A DNA stretch of 64,000 bases, from NCBI GenBank assembly GCA_039027855.1, contig JBCCJI010000013.1, forward strand, positions 1 through 64,000. The letters are read 5' to 3'. The translations under genes were made by a program, and so were the position numbers. Positions 62,518-64,000 of the stretch are shown here, one piece after another. This DNA comes from Thermohalobaculum sp039027855 (GTDB lineage: Bacteria; Pseudomonadota; Alphaproteobacteria; Rhodobacterales; Rhodobacteraceae). The notes under the pieces were generated by a model, which was given only the letters and a program-made list of their open reading frames with translations, was not told where the DNA came from and ran no database searches. Numbering within the stretch: the stretch's first letter is position 1; every line of letters starts with the position of its first letter.

Positions 62518-63339
62518 ATGGATGACCTGCCCGGCCAAACGAGAGACTTGATTAGCGCGCGCGGCGCGCGGCGCGCGGGAGCTCCCGTCACTCATATCGC
62601 TCACGATCACCCGGCGATCCAGACGGGCCAGCGCGCGGGATCCCAAGTCGTCACGCTGACATGCTTTCGGTTTGAGGGGCTCGGCGCGCGCCTTGGGCAG
62701 GTTGCGTCCATGGCGCGGCGCGGGGTGGAACTTGGGCGTGTTCCCGGCATCGGCTTTGCTCGGATGATGGGCACCGGCACGGGCGAGGGCTTCGATCCGG
62801 CCCCAAACACGGCGGTCTGGACTGTTCTGGCCACATGGGACGATGCCGAGAGCGCGGTGAGCGCAACGGCGACGGCCGCGCCCTGGCTTCGCAGGCGCGC
62901 GAAGGCCAGCGAATGCTGCACGCTCACCATGGTGCCTCTATCGAGCTCGGGCCGTTGGGGTGGCGTCTCACCGTTCGAGATCACGGAAGACCCGTCGGAA
63001 GATCTGCCGCTCGCCGTGCTGACACGCGCCACCGTGCGAATGCGTCATGCCAGGTCGTTCTGGTCAAAGGTGCCGGCAATCAACCGGCAGATCGCCGCGG
63101 GTCCGGGCATGTTGTTCAGGCTCGGGATGGGTGAGGTGCCGCTGCTCCACCAGGTGACCTTCTCGGTGTGGCGGGATGCGGAGGCGATGCGCAGCTTTGC
63201 CTATGGCGGCGACGGTCATCGCAAGGCGATCGCGGCGGTGCGCCGGGGCAACTGGTTCTCCGAAGAGCTTTATGCCCGTTTCGCCGTGCTCTCGGCCGAG
63301 GGCCGCTGGGGCGGGCGCCCAGTGCTGGCTGCGATTTAG
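62518..63339 (+). CDS. crtA: Spheroidene monooxygenase CrtA
   Basis: A 273-residue protein. TLTCFRFEGLGARL, VPGIGFARMMGTG followed by EGFDPAPNTAVW, and LGMGEVPLLHQVTFSVW match CrtA, the haem-containing oxygenase that turns spheroidene into spheroidenone with O2. An N-terminal extension of about 40 residues precedes the usual start and includes a GCGCGC-rich RGARRAGA stretch; no better start codon lies closer. It sits 83 bp behind hemA, apart from any other crt gene, which is unusual. A hairpin follows at 63365. Confidence 0.9.
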   Translation: MDDLPGQTRDLISARGARRAGAPVTHIAHDHPAIQTGQRAGSQVVTLTCFRFEGLGARLGQVASMARRGVELGRVPGIGFARMMGTGTGEGFDPAPNTAVWTVLATWDDAESAVSATATAAPWLRRRAKASECCTLTMVPLSSSGRWGGVSPFEITEDPSEDLPLAVLTRATVRMRHARSFWSKVPAINRQIAAGPGMLFRLGMGEVPLLHQVTFSVWRDAEAMRSFAYGGDGHRKAIAAVRRGNWFSEELYARFAVLSAEGRWGGRPVLAAI

Positions 63340-63364
63340 CCGTTTCCTGAATAGACAGAAAAAT

Positions 63365-63383
63365 GGCGGCTCAAAGAGCCGCC
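63365..63383. terminator. Bidirectional-looking terminator between crtA and the cytochrome gene
   Basis: GGCGGCTC-AAA-GAGCCGCC is a perfect 8-bp stem with a 3-nt loop. On the minus strand it is followed by ATTTTT, giving a classic Rho-independent terminator for the cytochrome c gene that ends at 63452. The plus-strand crtA ends 25 bp before it. Confidence 0.8.
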
Positions 63384-63451
63384 CAAAAGGGTCATTGTTG
63401 GCCTTGCGATGAGGTGCGGCCGAACACCGCCCGCACCCGATGATACCCGCC

Positions 63452-63874
63452 TCAGTGCGAGCGCGTATCAGAAGCGCGAGAGAGCCAGCCTTCGACAGCC
63501 TCCGCCGTGGCATGCTCTCCCATGGTCAAGGTGGAGACACCATGCGTGATGCGCAGGCTAACCGTCATGCTTGGCACGGTCGCGTCACCGCCCGCACTGT
63601 GGCACCCGCTGCAGCTTGCGAGATCGACAGCGGCGGGCAAGGCCTCCGCCCATTGAGAATGGGGCATCGACATCACAGGCGGCGCGGACACCGCCACCTC
63701 ATGGCAGGTGCCGCATGAGCCACCGCCCATGGCCGCGACAGGCACCATCACGAGAGGATGCGTCTTGGCATGGTCGGGGCCAGCGAGGGGGCCCGTAAAG
63801 GCGCTGGTCGCACTGGAGACCATCACGAGCCCTCCGGCAACGGTCAGCGCTGTGATCGAGAACGCAGGTCGCAT
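63452..63874 (-). CDS. Small exported diheme c-type cytochrome
   Basis: A 140-residue protein with a Sec signal peptide (residues about 1-25, cleavage after ATSA) and no lipobox. Two haem c sites are visible: CGTCH at 54-58 and CSGCH at 88-92. Several Met residues (MSMPHSQW; LTMGEH) could be axial ligands. It is far shorter than the tetrahaem reaction-centre cytochrome PufC (about 310-350) and not cytochrome c2. It converges with crtA and lies behind the gene whose end is at 63950, probably in one transcript. It may donate electrons to the reaction centre, but this is inference from position. Confidence 0.8.
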   Translation of the reverse strand: MRPAFSITALTVAGGLVMVSSATSAFTGPLAGPDHAKTHPLVMVPVAAMGGGSCGTCHEVAVSAPPVMSMPHSQWAEALPAAVDLASCSGCHSAGGDATVPSMTVSLRITHGVSTLTMGEHATAEAVEGWLSRASDTRSH

Positions 63875-63903
63875 GACAACGCTTCTCCTGTCTTTGAGGG
63901 TGA

Positions 63904-63932
63904 CCCCGGGCCACCGTTTGTGGTGGCCGGGG
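63904..63932 (-). terminator. Intercistronic stem-loop before the cytochrome gene
   Basis: GCCACC and GGTGGC pair around a 6-nt loop (63916-63921), and the stem extends through G-C and four further C-G pairs with a one-base bulge. There is no T-run. It lies 18 bp after the stop of the edge gene and could stabilise its mRNA. Confidence 0.55.
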
Positions 63933-63949
63933 GCAGTGAGATCGGCCGA

Positions 63950-64000
63950 TCAGTAGAGGCCGGGGACGTTGCCGTCCGGGTATTCGGGGGCGTAGTTGTG
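63950..64000 (-). CDS. C-terminus of a gene cut by the window edge (possibly pufM)
   Basis: Only the last 16 codons plus the stop are visible, ending HNYAPEYPDGNVPGLY. Reaction-centre M subunits commonly end with a helix followed by an NHG/KHG-AP-type tail, and this ending and the location beside the puh/bch genes would fit PufM. Sixteen residues are too few for a firm call. The open frame continues past the edge without a stop. Confidence 0.35.
   Translation of the reverse strand, partial: HNYAPEYPDGNVPGLY

Noticed and set aside
62548..62580. GCGCGC-rich stretch considered as a regulatory or recombination site
   Set aside because: It lies inside the crtA reading frame and is a simple-sequence run giving Arg/Ala/Gly codons.

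Overview
The window is GC-rich DNA from an alphaproteobacterium that makes bacteriochlorophyll. Roughly its right 40% (about 38.9-64 kb) is a photosynthesis gene cluster. The bchFNBHLM-lhaA-puhABC-acsF-puhE-hemA order, the ppaA-ppsR regulator pair and a crtA-type spheroidene monooxygenase fit a purple or aerobic anoxygenic phototroph, most likely Rhodobacterales-like. That placement is inference. The cyclase in the window is the O2-dependent AcsF, while protochlorophyllide reduction uses the nitrogenase-like BchLNB. No rRNA, tRNA, CRISPR array or prophage was seen.

Left part (0-11 kb): a decayed IS5-type transposase with an internal 22-nt tandem repeat; a TetR gene facing an MMPL transporter, a LolA-like periplasmic protein and an outer-membrane barrel, probably one envelope export operon; two small stand-alone proteins (DUF2461-like and YdeI-like); a secreted beta-propeller facing a LysR regulator with a perfect palindrome between them; and a YcaQ/AlkZ-like DNA glycosylase.

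Surface glycan region (11-27 kb): GT2 glycosyltransferases, a WecG/TagA enzyme, a hydantoin-racemase-like gene, galE, an exosortase-EpsI fusion, a flippase and an O-antigen-ligase/polymerase-like protein. Inside it sits a two-gene davA-davB unit for the lysine 2-monooxygenase route to 5-aminovalerate. A GtrB-like/GT87 pair follows.

Middle (27-38.6 kb): an AAA+ ATPase, an amidase divergent from a cytochrome P450, an AbrB-type membrane protein, a Cys/Met-metabolism PLP enzyme, and a DppBC-DF-like ABC importer without a nearby binding protein, followed by a GAF-only protein.

Photosynthesis cluster: the leftward unit is ppaA, ppsR, bchG, a PucC-family carrier and bchP, then a damaged DoxX-like remnant. 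The rightward unit runs from bchF to hemA with many 1-4 nt start/stop overlaps, then crtA. BchF-BchM and AcsF make the pigment, PuhA-C/E and LhaA build the reaction centre-LH1 complex, HemA supplies 5-aminolevulinate, and PpaA/PpsR repress or tune the genes in response to oxygen and light. A TGT-N12-ACA PpsR box lies directly before bchG and an imperfect one before bchF. At the right edge, converging from the minus strand, is a small exported c-type cytochrome with two CXXCH motifs. It lies behind a gene whose last residues could be those of PufM, so a puf operon may begin just beyond the window.
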